Part shown: in pieces, positions 45,825 through 55,274 of the stretch
Layout: each line of letters opens with the position of its first letter
How positions within the stretch are numbered: position 1 is the stretch's first letter
Source of the DNA: Candidatus Syntrophopropionicum ammoniitolerans
GTDB taxonomy: Bacteria > Bacillota > Desulfotomaculia > Desulfotomaculales > Pelotomaculaceae
Assembly (NCBI GenBank): GCA_013201395.1
Contig: JABMJD010000009.1
Location: 1-64,000, forward strand
Direction of reading: 5' to 3'
Length of the DNA stretch: 64,000 nucleotides
Position numbers and translations under genes: made by a program
Notes under the pieces: model-generated
Database searches by the model: none
What the model saw: the letters and a program-made list of their open reading frames with translations, nothing else
What the model was told of the DNA's origin: nothing

Positions 45825-47249
45825 TTATATAAGAATTTTTCTTGCTCCCTTACCCCCGTCGTAAGAAAATAGAACAGGCTTATTATCCAGCACTGTTTCC
45901 AGATGTACCGGGCGGCCCCACAGGGTGTGCACATGGGGCAGGGTCTTTTCCAGATAGACAACATCCAGCTCTATATCCTCATATTCATGCTTCAAATACA
46001 GCTCGCCCCTTTTGTTATAGTCCCCGTCCTGCACTACTATGCAGGGGTAACCACAGTTTGTCAGGCTGTTTACTATGGCATCCCGTATCCTTTCCCATTC
46101 CTTTTCGGTTATTTTCCAATCATAGCCGGTCTTCTTATACAAATAAAGATCCATATCTTCTACCAGATCTTTGGTAAGATAATTGCGCAGAAAGGAAACG
46201 TCATTTTCCGTTGCTCGCACCGCAAAAATTTTCTCCCGGCCCTGCCCCCCGGGACGACCATATTTCTCCCTTTCCTCTCGGGTGGGTTGGTCCCATCTCT
46301 TTTCAATGTCTTCAAATATTTTCAGGCCCAGCGTATATGGGTTGAGCCGGGTTCTTGATGTCTGTATTATCTCTGAGTGCATTTTGGCAAACTCTACCGC
46401 CTCAGCCTCAGCAAGCTCCATCTCCCGCATAATCCTCAAATGCCAGTAGGAAGCCCAACCTTCGTTCATGATTTTTGTTTCCATCTGGGGCCAAAAATAG
46501 AGCATTTCCTGGCGGATAACCGACATAATGTCCCGCTGCCATTCCTCCAACTCCTTGCTGTATTGAGCAATAAATAGCATCAGATCCCTCTCCGGCTTCC
46601 GGGGGAATGTTCTTTTCCCGACACAGTCCTCCGTAGCGGCCTCCACATTTTTACCGATGGACCATAGATCGTCATAAGGAGTTGTGGAGCGCTTTTTGTA
46701 ACCAGGTTTTCCCGAACCGGGCCCGGCGGCTTTCCTTTTTCTCTTGAGACCTTCAGGCTCAACATGCACCTGTATTGCCATAGCAGCATCTATGAAGGAT
46801 TCCACCCCGGCCTGACCATATTTAAACTCGTAATCTCGAAAACGTTCCGCTGCCACAGCCATTGACTCTACCATTTGCCTGGATGTTTTTTGGAAATGAA
46901 CATTGTTTTTAAAAAAATCGCAGTGAGCCAGCACATGGGCCATAACCAGTTTGTTCTGGATCAGGGTGTTCCCTTCCAATAAAAAAGCATAGCAGGGATC
47001 CGAATTGATCACCATTTCATAAATCCGCCCCAGGTTATAATCATATTGTGTTTTCATTTTGTGGTAAGCCTTGCCGAAGGTCCAATGGGAGTAACGGGTG
47101 GGCATGCTGTAGGCACCAAAGGTATAGATAATATCGGCCGGGCAGATTTCAAAAAACATGTCATAAAAATCAAGATTGAATTTCCTGGCTTTTGCTGAAA
47201 TGAGCAGCAGGGCCTTCTCCAGTTGTTTTTTTTCTTCATGTACCTTCAT
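45825..47249 (-). CDS. spoVR: SpoVR family protein
   Basis: 474 residues, ATG with GGGGG upstream. SpoVR is linked to spore cortex formation. Recognisable motifs: YDMFFEICPADIIYTFGAYSMPTRYSHWTFGK in part, EGNTLIQNKLVMAHVLAHCDFFKNN, and MNEGWASYWHLRIMREMEL. Function is not established biochemically. It follows yhbH and prkA in an arrangement conserved as ycgB-yeaH-yeaG in enterics. Confidence 0.95.
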   Translation of the reverse strand: MKVHEEKKQLEKALLLISAKARKFNLDFYDMFFEICPADIIYTFGAYSMPTRYSHWTFGKAYHKMKTQYDYNLGRIYEMVINSDPCYAFLLEGNTLIQNKLVMAHVLAHCDFFKNNVHFQKTSRQMVESMAVAAERFRDYEFKYGQAGVESFIDAAMAIQVHVEPEGLKRKRKAAGPGSGKPGYKKRSTTPYDDLWSIGKNVEAATEDCVGKRTFPRKPERDLMLFIAQYSKELEEWQRDIMSVIRQEMLYFWPQMETKIMNEGWASYWHLRIMREMELAEAEAVEFAKMHSEIIQTSRTRLNPYTLGLKIFEDIEKRWDQPTREEREKYGRPGGQGREKIFAVRATENDVSFLRNYLTKDLVEDMDLYLYKKTGYDWKITEKEWERIRDAIVNSLTNCGYPCIVVQDGDYNKRGELYLKHEYEDIELDVVYLEKTLPHVHTLWGRPVHLETVLDNKPVLFSYDGGKGARKILI

Positions 47250-47300
47250 TGGCCATTCCCCCTGTTAACACAATATAAAAACCCACCACATAAGGAGTAA

Positions 47301-48464
47301 CTATTCAAACTTTTTTCCCATCTGAGCCGGTGACAAACTAAAAAATTTTTTTAGCGCCGGGTATACGCCCCCTTTATCTTTGACCGTCACACAGGTGAAC
47401 TTATCATTTTGTATTTTTTTAAAGGCGTTGCGCAGGGTGGAGGTATAATAATAAGGTCCTTCTATCTCCCCGTAGCCGACCATATTGCATACCGCCAGTA
47501 GTTCGTTAATCAGCCTGATACAGTACTTGTTGTCGGAGGACAGGTTATCACCGTCTGAAAAATGGAAGGCATAAATATTATAGTCGCCGGGGTCATAACG
47601 TTTCTCAATCACTTCCAGAGCCAGCTTGTAAACAGAAGAACAGCGGGTACCGCCGCTGGCTCCTTTAGTGAAGAACTCCTCCTCAGTGGTTTCTTTGGCC
47701 TCCGTGTGGTGGGCCAGGAATACAATCTGTACATTGTTGTACCTGGTGCGCAGAAAGCGGACCATCCAGAAGAAAAAACTACGGGCAATGTATTTTTCAA
47801 AGGGCCCCATAGACCCGGAGGTATCCATCATCGCTATGACTACCGCATTGGACTCATATTTGTAGGTCACTTCCCAGGTTTTAAAGCGTAAATCTTCCGG
47901 CATAATGGCCAGGGTCCCACCGGCCCCTTTTAACATATTGCGCTTAATTGCTTCCATAATGGTCCGCTGACGATCAATATTACTGGAAATACCCTTTTTA
48001 CGAATATCCCTGAACTCCAGGGCGTCGGAGGCCAGTTCCGGCTTCTTTTTTCGTTCCAGGTTGGGCAGTCCCAGGTCCTCAAAAATCATTTCCGCCAGCT
48101 CATCCACCGTAATATCCGCCTCATAGTAGTCCACGCCTGGTTCACTGCCGGCTCCCTGACCCTGGCCCTGGCCAAACCTGGGTTCAGAAAACACTATATC
48201 CCCCTGTTTGCTGCTGCCGTCTCCCTGACCGGCATGTTTTTGCCTGTTGTGGTCAAAGCGAAAATGGTATTCATGTAAGGAGCGGATGGGCACCCGGACA
48301 GTCTTGCGGCCGTCATGCATGATGATGCTTTCCTCACTAACAATATCCGCCAGGTTCTTTTTAATGGCTTCCCGTACCTTTTCCCGGTGGCGCTGCCGGT
48401 CTATTTCCCCCTTGCGGTGCAGGGACCAGTCCTCACGAGTAATGACCAGATTCGGTTCTTTCAT
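47301..48464 (-). CDS. yhbH: Sporulation protein YhbH (DUF444)
   Basis: 387 residues, ATG with AGGGGG upstream. DUF444/YeaH-like. C-terminal von Willebrand A-like fold with VIAMMDTSGSMGPFEKYIARSFFFW, a complete metal-dependent adhesion motif. The middle carries a Gln/Gly linker (GQGQGQGAG). Encoded between spoVR and prkA, it probably works with the PrkA kinase. Confidence 0.94.
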   Translation of the reverse strand: MKEPNLVITREDWSLHRKGEIDRQRHREKVREAIKKNLADIVSEESIIMHDGRKTVRVPIRSLHEYHFRFDHNRQKHAGQGDGSSKQGDIVFSEPRFGQGQGQGAGSEPGVDYYEADITVDELAEMIFEDLGLPNLERKKKPELASDALEFRDIRKKGISSNIDRQRTIMEAIKRNMLKGAGGTLAIMPEDLRFKTWEVTYKYESNAVVIAMMDTSGSMGPFEKYIARSFFFWMVRFLRTRYNNVQIVFLAHHTEAKETTEEEFFTKGASGGTRCSSVYKLALEVIEKRYDPGDYNIYAFHFSDGDNLSSDNKYCIRLINELLAVCNMVGYGEIEGPYYYTSTLRNAFKKIQNDKFTCVTVKDKGGVYPALKKFFSLSPAQMGKKFE

Positions 48465-48475
48465 GTTATAACCCC

Positions 48476-50371
48476 CTAGCGGTTGAGCAAACTGCCGATG
48501 TACCGCAGCAGTTCGTTGGCACAGTTGGGACAGTAACCATGATCCGAAATTAAACGGGCGCTGACCTGGTTGATTCTTTTGAGCTGGTCCGCATCCGGGG
48601 TCTTGGTGGAGGTAGTGATTTTAACCACATCTTTCAGGTCGGCGAATAATTTTTTTTCGATTGCTTCCCGTAACCGTTCATGGGAGTTGTAGTCAAAGCG
48701 CTTGTTTTTGCGGGCGTAGCTGGAGAGCCTGATTAATATTTCCTCTCGGAAGGCTTTTTTAGCGCTTTCGGCGATGCCAATCTGCTCCTCTATAGAACGC
48801 ATCAGTTTTTCATCAGGTTCCAGCTCCTCATCGGTAATTGGATCTTTGAGCCGGGCACCGTTGCAGAAGGCCTCTACATTATCCAGATAGTTTTCAAATA
48901 ATGTTTTGGCTGATTCCTCATAGGAATAGACAAAGGCCTTTTGCACTTCCTTTTTGGCCATTTCATCATATTCCTGACGGGCAATGGAAATGAAGTTCAA
49001 CAGGTTGTCACGTTCTTCCCTGGTGATGGATGGATGCTGATCTAGGCCTTCTTTTAAGGCGCGCAGGACGTCGAGGGGGTTGATACAACGGGTGGAGGTG
49101 CGAATCAGGGCCGATGACAGGCGGTTGATCACGTAACGGGGGTCGACACCGCTCATGCCCTCGTCCACCCCTTCTTTCTGCAGTTCCTGGAGATCCTTTT
49201 GCTTGAATCCCTCCACATCTTCCCCATCGTACAGCTTCATTTTTTTTACCAGGTCCATACCCTGTTTTTTAGATTCTGTGAGCCGGGATAAAACTGAGAA
49301 TATACTGGCCACCCGCATGGCGTGGGGGGCAATATGGATGCTGCGCAGGTCGCTCTCCTTGATTAGCTTTTCATAAATCTTAACCTCATCCGTTACCCTG
49401 AGGTTGTATGGTATTTTGATCACTATAATCCGTGATTGGAGGGCTTCATTTTTTTTGTTGCTGATAAAACTCTTGTACTCGTTCTCATTGGTATGGGCTA
49501 CAATCATCTCATCGGCGTAGATCAAGGCAAAACGGCCGGCCTTGAAATTGCCTTCCTGGGATAGGCTGAGCAGATTCCAGAGGAATTTTTCATCACACTT
49601 GAGCATTTCCTGAAATTCCATCAACCCCCGGTTGGCAATATTCAGCTCGCCGTCAAAACGATAAGCCCGGGGGTCGGATTCCGACCCATATTCTGTGATG
49701 GTGGAAAAGTCCATGCTGCCGGTGAGGTCGGCAATATCTTGAGACTTGGGATCGGAAGGAGTAAAGGTGCCAATGCCCGACCGGTGATCCTCAGATAAAA
49801 ACACCCTTTCCACAGGCATCTGCTCGATGTTGCCGGCGTATTTCGTTTCCAACATCATGCGGCAGGAAGGGCATAGTTCTCCTTCGATGTAAACATTATA
49901 AACATCTTGAAATTCTTTTCTCAATTCCCTGGGAATCAAGTGCAGGGGCTCTTCGTGCATGGGGCAGCCTTTAATACCATAGAAGGCACCTTCATCTGTA
50001 CGGCTGTATTTTTCCAGGCCCCTTTTCAGCATGGCCACCAGGGTTGATTTACCGCCGCTTACCGGACCCATAAGCAGTAGAATCCGTTTGCGCACATCCA
50101 GCCGGCGGGCGGCGGGGTGAAAATATTCCTCCACCAGTGTTTCCAGGGTTTTTTCTAAACCAAAGAGCTCCGCGGCGAAAAAGTGATAACTTCTTAGATC
50201 GCCTTTTTCCTCCATCCCGGCGCTCTTGATCATATTATAAATCCTGGCATGGGCTAATTGACATACAGATGGTTTTACTTTGACTATATCAAGGTAGTCT
50301 TTAAAGGTTCCCTCCCAGGCAAGCTGTTTTTCCACCGTACGATGTTTCTCTATCAATCTCAGGAAGTCCAT
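48476..50371 (-). CDS. prkA: PrkA serine protein kinase
   Basis: 631 residues, ATG with GGAGAG upstream. AAA+ N-terminal part with Walker A GPVSGGKSTLVAMLKRGLEKY and a C-terminal kinase-like domain. Bacillus homologue is produced in the mother cell and affects sporulation and membrane-associated stress. A CPSCRMMLETKY and a terminal CPNCANELLRYIGSLL zinc-type motif are visible. First gene of prkA-yhbH-spoVR. Confidence 0.95.
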   Translation of the reverse strand: MDFLRLIEKHRTVEKQLAWEGTFKDYLDIVKVKPSVCQLAHARIYNMIKSAGMEEKGDLRSYHFFAAELFGLEKTLETLVEEYFHPAARRLDVRKRILLLMGPVSGGKSTLVAMLKRGLEKYSRTDEGAFYGIKGCPMHEEPLHLIPRELRKEFQDVYNVYIEGELCPSCRMMLETKYAGNIEQMPVERVFLSEDHRSGIGTFTPSDPKSQDIADLTGSMDFSTITEYGSESDPRAYRFDGELNIANRGLMEFQEMLKCDEKFLWNLLSLSQEGNFKAGRFALIYADEMIVAHTNENEYKSFISNKKNEALQSRIIVIKIPYNLRVTDEVKIYEKLIKESDLRSIHIAPHAMRVASIFSVLSRLTESKKQGMDLVKKMKLYDGEDVEGFKQKDLQELQKEGVDEGMSGVDPRYVINRLSSALIRTSTRCINPLDVLRALKEGLDQHPSITREERDNLLNFISIARQEYDEMAKKEVQKAFVYSYEESAKTLFENYLDNVEAFCNGARLKDPITDEELEPDEKLMRSIEEQIGIAESAKKAFREEILIRLSSYARKNKRFDYNSHERLREAIEKKLFADLKDVVKITTSTKTPDADQLKRINQVSARLISDHGYCPNCANELLRYIGSLLNR

Positions 50372-50554
50372 AGTATCCTTCTCTCCTTCCCCTTTTGCTT
50401 TCTAACCTTTCTGTTTTCGCCAAAGCCAGGCAAACAAGCGGAGATGAATATTACATTATATGCAATATTAGTAAAAAGAAGAATAATCCCTACCCCTGAT
50501 AAATCCATATATTACAACATAATGTAGAAATTTCTGGTTGACGGATCCAGGGAC

Positions 50555-50599
50555 AAAAAAAGGCCCCGGCAAAATCCTCCGGTAGGATAACCAGGGTCC
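50555..50599 (-). terminator. Second terminator between the GerMN gene and prkA
   Basis: Minus strand: stem GGACCC/GGGGCC with one mismatch and an inner ATCCT/AGGAT hairpin, then seven T residues. With the hairpin at 50615-50648 it forms a tandem pair. The 332-bp gap 50372-50703 holds these two and no gene; the prkA promoter must lie in 50372-50550 but I cannot place it confidently. Confidence 0.55.
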
Positions 50600-50614
50600 G
50601 GATCACTTTCAAAC

Positions 50615-50648
50615 AAAAAAGGGACAGGCCTTTTTAGATGCTTGTCCC
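50615..50648 (-). terminator. Terminator downstream of the GerMN gene
   Basis: Minus strand GGGACAAG pairs with CCTGTCCC (one A-C mismatch), around a loop of about 13 nt, followed by six T residues. Starts 56 bp past the GerMN stop. Confidence 0.7.
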
Positions 50649-50703
50649 TCAACCAGCTAAATATCTTCAAACTAAAATGCAACTAACCAGGTAATCAATA
50701 TGT

Positions 50704-51588
50704 TTACCATGTTACGGGGATTGAAATTTTGTCCAGTTCCTGCCCATCTCTGGGGCTCACCCAGAAAACCTCCAATTCTCCCTGTCCGGGGGCAGCAGCT
50801 TGCAAGTCCAGTTCATATTTAAAGTCACCCCGGCCGGGGGCCCCTTCATTAGCTGTGGTAAAGCCTTCCGCCAGGATTTCACCATGATCATCGACTAGTC
50901 GTATATTTACTCCAGCTTCAAACACCCTCGCACTGCCGGACACTCCCAGGGGTGAACCCACCTTCTCCCCGGGCCGGGGGCTATTCACCCAGATGGACGG
51001 TTCGTTAACCTGGGAGAGATCCCGGCTGAAAGGCTGCTGGTAGAGACCCACATGCCCCCACCAGTCCATAGCTGTTTCTACTTCCCCTTCCACCGTGAAA
51101 GACACCTTTTTGATTTCCGGGAATTCCGTCAAGGTATTGACGATACTTTGAATACCCAGGGCTTCCCCGGAAGCCCCCACATTAGCATGGAGAACTTCTT
51201 GAGAAAAATCTACTGTGGCCAGGCCATCTTCAATATCGATGCTATTAACCTTCGTCGCCGCCGGCAGCACCCGGGCTGCCCCCGGAATAGCAGGGTTAAC
51301 CTCGATCAGTTCTTCCAGGGCGGCCAGGGCGGCACTGGAAACAGCATCCGTCTCCAGAGACACCTGGTGCGTTTCCCGCACCAGATAGGAATCATTTTCA
51401 GTAGTTTTTACATAGTACAGCGCTAAATCCAATTTTTGATCAGGTTCCTCCGCACCCTGTTGGACACCTGGTGTGGGGCCAGGATCTTCCTTTTCCTCTA
51501 GCGTATTGCAGCCGGCGAAGGTGAAGGAAACCAGTAGAAACACTATGAACACTGGCAGCAGAACACTTCTTTTTTTATACCAGGACAT
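50704..51588 (-). CDS. GerMN/Gmad2 domain lipoprotein
   Basis: About 294 residues from the ATG of MSWYKKRSVLLPVFIVF, with AAAGGAGG eight bases upstream; the 17 extra codons lack an RBS. Lipobox FTFAGC followed by an acidic/Pro linker. A GerMN domain spans about residues 55-165 (SLETDAVSSAALAALEELI, GLATVDFSQEVL) and a Gmad2 immunoglobulin-like domain follows (PSIWVNSPRPGEKVGSPLGVSG). Exported lipoprotein associated with spore germination or envelope; precise role unknown. Confidence 0.9.
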   Translation of the reverse strand: MSWYKKRSVLLPVFIVFLLVSFTFAGCNTLEEKEDPGPTPGVQQGAEEPDQKLDLALYYVKTTENDSYLVRETHQVSLETDAVSSAALAALEELIEVNPAIPGAARVLPAATKVNSIDIEDGLATVDFSQEVLHANVGASGEALGIQSIVNTLTEFPEIKKVSFTVEGEVETAMDWWGHVGLYQQPFSRDLSQVNEPSIWVNSPRPGEKVGSPLGVSGSARVFEAGVNIRLVDDHGEILAEGFTTANEGAPGRGDFKYELDLQAAAPGQGELEVFWVSPRDGQELDKISIPVTW

Positions 51589-51666
51589 AATCGAAACCTC
51601 CTTTGCACCAGAAATAATTATATTGTTCCACACAAACAATAATTAACCTTCATTTTTTTTATTCAG

Positions 51667-52398
51667 TTAATTTACCTTTAAACCCAGCCTATCTAATAGA
51701 GCTGTATGGGCACGCTGCTCAAAAGCATCATCAAGGGGTTTGAGGTATGGGTCCAGGCCGCGCTTTTTTAAAGCCAGTCTAATTAACTTATCTGTGAGGG
51801 CAGCATTTTTCGGCAGCAGTGGCCCATGTAAATAGGAACAAAAAACATTTTTGTACCTGGCGCCTTCCAAACCATCTTTGCCGTTGTTGCCCTGACCAAG
51901 CAATACCTTTCCCAGCGGCGCAATGCCATCTAAAAAAGTTCGGCCCTGGTGGTTTTCAAAACCTACAACCCTGGTGGGAACTCCAGCCAATTTCATTTCT
52001 ATTACAGCATTACCCACCAACCTTTTGCCCCCTGCTTCGGTGTACAGGTTAAGGATAGCCAGCCCCGGTGTATGTTTGCCGTCCCCAGTTTCATAGTGCC
52101 GGCCGAACAATTGGTAGCCCCCGGAGATGGCCAAAACAACAAGGCCGTTTTCTATTGCCTTTTGCAGCCGATCCCGGCTTTTCATTAAATCAGAAGCAGC
52201 AAGTTTTTGTTCCCGATCCGAACCGCCCCCCAAAAACACAAAATCATAGGCACTAAAGTCCTTCGTGTCGGTGAGGCTTCTATTTATTATTTGCAGGGGA
52301 ATATTGCGCCATCGGCAGCGTTTTTGGAAGGCGATCATGTTTCCCCCGTCACCATAAAGATTTAGTAAGTCAGGATACAGATGGCATGCCCTGATCAC
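51667..52398 (-). CDS. gatD: Lipid II isoglutaminyl synthase, glutaminase subunit (GatD)
   Basis: Class I glutamine amidotransferase that supplies ammonia to MurT for amidation of D-Glu in lipid II. About 243 residues from the GTG with GGGGG six bases upstream, overlapping murT by 29 nt. Motifs: LGGGSDREQKLAAS, VLAISGGYQLFGRHYET (the expected nucleophile Cys position reads Ser in AISGGYQ, see findings), CSYLHGPLLPKN. Type CobB/CobQ-like. If the change is real, glutaminase activity would need another explanation. Confidence 0.8.
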   Translation of the reverse strand: MIRACHLYPDLLNLYGDGGNMIAFQKRCRWRNIPLQIINRSLTDTKDFSAYDFVFLGGGSDREQKLAASDLMKSRDRLQKAIENGLVVLAISGGYQLFGRHYETGDGKHTPGLAILNLYTEAGGKRLVGNAVIEMKLAGVPTRVVGFENHQGRTFLDGIAPLGKVLLGQGNNGKDGLEGARYKNVFCSYLHGPLLPKNAALTDKLIRLALKKRGLDPYLKPLDDAFEQRAHTALLDRLGLKVN

Positions 52399-53770
52399 TT
52401 TTATCCCCCTTTTCAACCAGGGATTCTATAATCTTGTGCACCGGCCGCAGGGCGGTGTAGGTAGAAAAAATGTAGGTTGACCTCCTATTACTTCTTAATA
52501 CTGCCTTAACAGCCTGGTTCATGCTTGTATTTGTCACTATTTTTCCTGTGGGGATACCGGCATATTTCAAACGAAGGGCCATCTCTTCCCCACGTAATCC
52601 TGAACATATAAAGCATCCCAGGCGTTTTTGCCGGACGGTTAACATTTCAAAATTCACATCCCAAATCCAGGATATATCCCGGCTGTCGGCAAAGTTGTCA
52701 TTAAGAACGATCAGTACATCCCCGCCCCCCCTGTCTTCACAAAGGGTTTCCAGCCCCTGGTTGAACCCGGTGGAGTTTTTGACCAAATTGAGATAGACCT
52801 GTTTATTACCATATCTAAACTTCTCCATGCGGCCGATAGCCGGCCGGTATTTTCTCAGGCCAACCAGGATCGTCTGCAAATTAACACCTAACAAAATGCT
52901 TACGGAAAAGGCCGCCAGAGCATTATACACGTTATGCAGTCCCTGGGTCTGCATTTCTAACGCTATTGAGGGAACCGGAGCCCCGGGATAGGTCAGGTTA
53001 TAGCCCCCCTCTGCCCCAGCCTCCATGGCCTCAACCTGAGGCCTGGGCCTTGTAAAACCGCAGTCCGGGCAGCTGTATGCACCAAGCTGACCATAATGAC
53101 AATAATTATAAACAAGTGGGGAGCCGCAAAAGGGGCATAAGCTGGTTTCCCTGGCCGCGGGATCTCTTTTGCCCGGGTTTTTATCTCCAGCCAGCCCAAA
53201 ATAATATGCCGGTAAGCCGGTCGTCCGCTGAAACTGGGCCACAAGTGGATCATCCGCATTTAATACCAGGGTGGCCTGTTTTTGCCCCAGCAGAGAGTCC
53301 CGGATAATGCCAATAACCTGGCCCAACTCCCAGTATCTGTCAAGTTGATCCTGAAAAAAATTTGTCACCACTACCAGCCTGGGGGATAAATTGTTCAGCA
53401 CTTCCGGGATGGAGGCCTCATCCACCTCAATGACGGCATAGTCGCAGTCGATTTTTCCTGAGGCGATGGAATTCATGATAAAACTAGTGGTAATACCACT
53501 AATCATGTTGGCACCCTCACGATTGGAAATGGTCTTAAAACCAGCTTCCTGCAGCACCCCGGTGATCATATTGGCAGTTGTAGTCTTGCCGTTGGTGCCG
53601 GTGACCACGATAATCCCCTTACGCACCTGGGCCGCCAGTTTTTTTAGAGCCCCGGGATAAAAAAGGCGAGCCAGCAGGCCCGGGAAGGAAGAGCCGCCAT
53701 AGCCACAAACCCGGCTAAGTTTTGCTGCCAGCTTACCGGTTAATATCGCCGAAGATAATCGCAGCTTCAA
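52370..53770 (-). CDS. murT: Lipid II isoglutaminyl synthase, MurT subunit
   Basis: Mur-ligase-like ATP enzyme that amidates D-iso-glutamate. About 466 residues from a TTG with GGAGAG six bases upstream; the longer frame lacks an RBS. P-loop GIIVVTGTNGKTTTANMITGVLQ, the Mur-like EVDEASIPEVLNNLSPRLVV, and a Cys4 zinc ribbon, CPFCGSPLVYNYCHYG...CPDCGF, typical of MurT. A DUF1727 C-terminal domain follows (GFNQGLETLCEDRGG, VLNDNFADSRDISWIWD). Forms a complex with GatD. Confidence 0.92.
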   Translation of the reverse strand: MKLRLSSAILTGKLAAKLSRVCGYGGSSFPGLLARLFYPGALKKLAAQVRKGIIVVTGTNGKTTTANMITGVLQEAGFKTISNREGANMISGITTSFIMNSIASGKIDCDYAVIEVDEASIPEVLNNLSPRLVVVTNFFQDQLDRYWELGQVIGIIRDSLLGQKQATLVLNADDPLVAQFQRTTGLPAYYFGLAGDKNPGKRDPAARETSLCPFCGSPLVYNYCHYGQLGAYSCPDCGFTRPRPQVEAMEAGAEGGYNLTYPGAPVPSIALEMQTQGLHNVYNALAAFSVSILLGVNLQTILVGLRKYRPAIGRMEKFRYGNKQVYLNLVKNSTGFNQGLETLCEDRGGGDVLIVLNDNFADSRDISWIWDVNFEMLTVRQKRLGCFICSGLRGEEMALRLKYAGIPTGKIVTNTSMNQAVKAVLRSNRRSTYIFSTYTALRPVHKIIESLVEKGDKSDQGMPSVS

Positions 53771-53840
53771 TTTATCTCTCCTACATATATGACGTATGGG
53801 AGCGCTCTCCGGTTCTTGGACAACACCCCCGATGTTTTGG

Positions 53841-54812
53841 TTATTTACTTTCTTGTACATCCCTATAATATATTGCTGTTCCTTCCTGCCTCTCCCTGGT
53901 AATTCTACCCGTTTCCTGCAGGTAATCCAGGTGGGCAAATACCTCAGAAATACCAAGAAATGCTTGGAACCCTTTAATTTTTGGATACAGTTGGCGCATT
54001 AGCTGGTAGGCGTTCATTTTTTTTCTCACCAGCATATTTTGCAGCACTGCCAGGCGCTGCCTGTGGTGTTCCAGACACCTTTCCACCAGCGACCGGCAGT
54101 CATCTATATTTTCACCATGACCTGGTAAACATATCCTTACATCCATGTTTGCAATCCTTTTCAGGCTGGCCAGATACTGCTTTAAGGCCAGGTTCCGCCT
54201 GCTAAAATCGGGATAATCCGCTTCCATAACCGGGTTCGGTGTAATGTGTTTGAGTAAAGAATCACCGGCAAACAGTTCCCGGCCCACAGGATTATACAAG
54301 CAAATATGACCGCTGGTATGCCCCGGCATGTGCAGCACCTGGAGGGAGCCGCCACCTGCAAAATGCAGCACCTCTCCTCCGACTGCAGCATCGATAAATG
54401 ATGGCGGCAGCACTGGCTTTACAACTGGATCAACATCCTGCAAAATTTCCTCTAATTCCCTTGCCGGTAGCCCACTTTCAATCAGAAAGGGGAACCTTTC
54501 CTGGTAATAACTATAGTTGGGAGTCAGCTTCCTGATTTCCAGTTTATGTATGACCACCCTTGCCTGTGCCTCCTTCGTTAGCCAGGCGGCCAAACCACTA
54601 TGATCAGAATGATAGTGGGTCACCACAACCCTCTCAATGTCCTTTACCGCAACATCAAGGGAAGACAGCCCATCCTGAAGGCTGCTCAGGGCTTCCGCCG
54701 TTTCCGGCCCCGGATCTATCAGGGTCAGAGGCCGGTTTTTGATCAAGTAGGCATTGACGGGGCCAGCCTTATAGGGCGTGGGCACCTCAATTTTGTTTAT
54801 GTTTAACATCAT
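53841..54812 (-). CDS. MBL-fold metallo-hydrolase
   Basis: Metallo-beta-lactamase superfamily hydrolase, about 323 residues. The zinc motif is THYHSDHSG (HxHxDH), with further His in HMPGHTSGHICLYN and CLPGHGE. An ATG at 54812 (or the next codon) follows GGGTGGTAGG. The C-terminal winged-helix-like region (about residues 265-320) is common in the glyoxalase II-like/MBLAC2-like group. Substrate unknown. Ten bp after the acylphosphatase stop, so co-transcribed. Confidence 0.85.
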   Translation of the reverse strand: MMLNINKIEVPTPYKAGPVNAYLIKNRPLTLIDPGPETAEALSSLQDGLSSLDVAVKDIERVVVTHYHSDHSGLAAWLTKEAQARVVIHKLEIRKLTPNYSYYQERFPFLIESGLPARELEEILQDVDPVVKPVLPPSFIDAAVGGEVLHFAGGGSLQVLHMPGHTSGHICLYNPVGRELFAGDSLLKHITPNPVMEADYPDFSRRNLALKQYLASLKRIANMDVRICLPGHGENIDDCRSLVERCLEHHRQRLAVLQNMLVRKKMNAYQLMRQLYPKIKGFQAFLGISEVFAHLDYLQETGRITRERQEGTAIYYRDVQESK

Positions 54813-54822
54813 ACCTACCACC

Positions 54823-55098
54823 CTAACTAATTGCAAATTTAGCAAACTCACCGGTGTAATGTTCCCAGTTCACAGCAGCGCCTGTTACTTCAGCCATCGG
54901 TGGTCCCAGGCGGCACCAGGCAATTAACTTCTCAATATCCTTCCTGTAGCCTTCAGCTACAATTTCTACGGTGCCGTCGGGTTTGTTTCTGACCCAGCCG
55001 GTCAAACCCAGGGCTGCGGCCTGCTCACGGGTTTCCAATCGAAAAAACACACCCTGTACCCTGCCCTTGATAACAAGATGTGCACGTACCTTTACCAC
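54823..55098 (-). CDS. acyP: Acylphosphatase
   Basis: 91 residues, hydrolyses acyl phosphates such as acetyl phosphate. The conserved active-site Arg sits in GRVQGVFFRLE and Asn in GLTGWVRNKPDG. GGGGGG upstream of the start. First gene of a two-gene unit with the MBL hydrolase. Confidence 0.95.
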   Translation of the reverse strand: MVKVRAHLVIKGRVQGVFFRLETREQAAALGLTGWVRNKPDGTVEIVAEGYRKDIEKLIAWCRLGPPMAEVTGAAVNWEHYTGEFAKFAIS

Positions 55099-55274
55099 TT
55101 GTTTCCCCCCCCATCATTTTTACAAAACATTATTTTTATTATAACAAAAAAATATTAATTTTTTTTGAAGCGACACAAACTCACCGGTTATCCAATTTTT
55201 TTATCCCACTACTGAGGAGCCGGTCGTATTCATAATATATAGTACGATAACAATTCTTAAATGGGGGACGTGTT

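Noticed and set aside
53771-53956. 62-residue N-terminal extension of MurT
   Set aside because: The TTG at 53770 has a well-spaced GGAGAG, the extension has no RBS and overlaps the MBL hydrolase gene.
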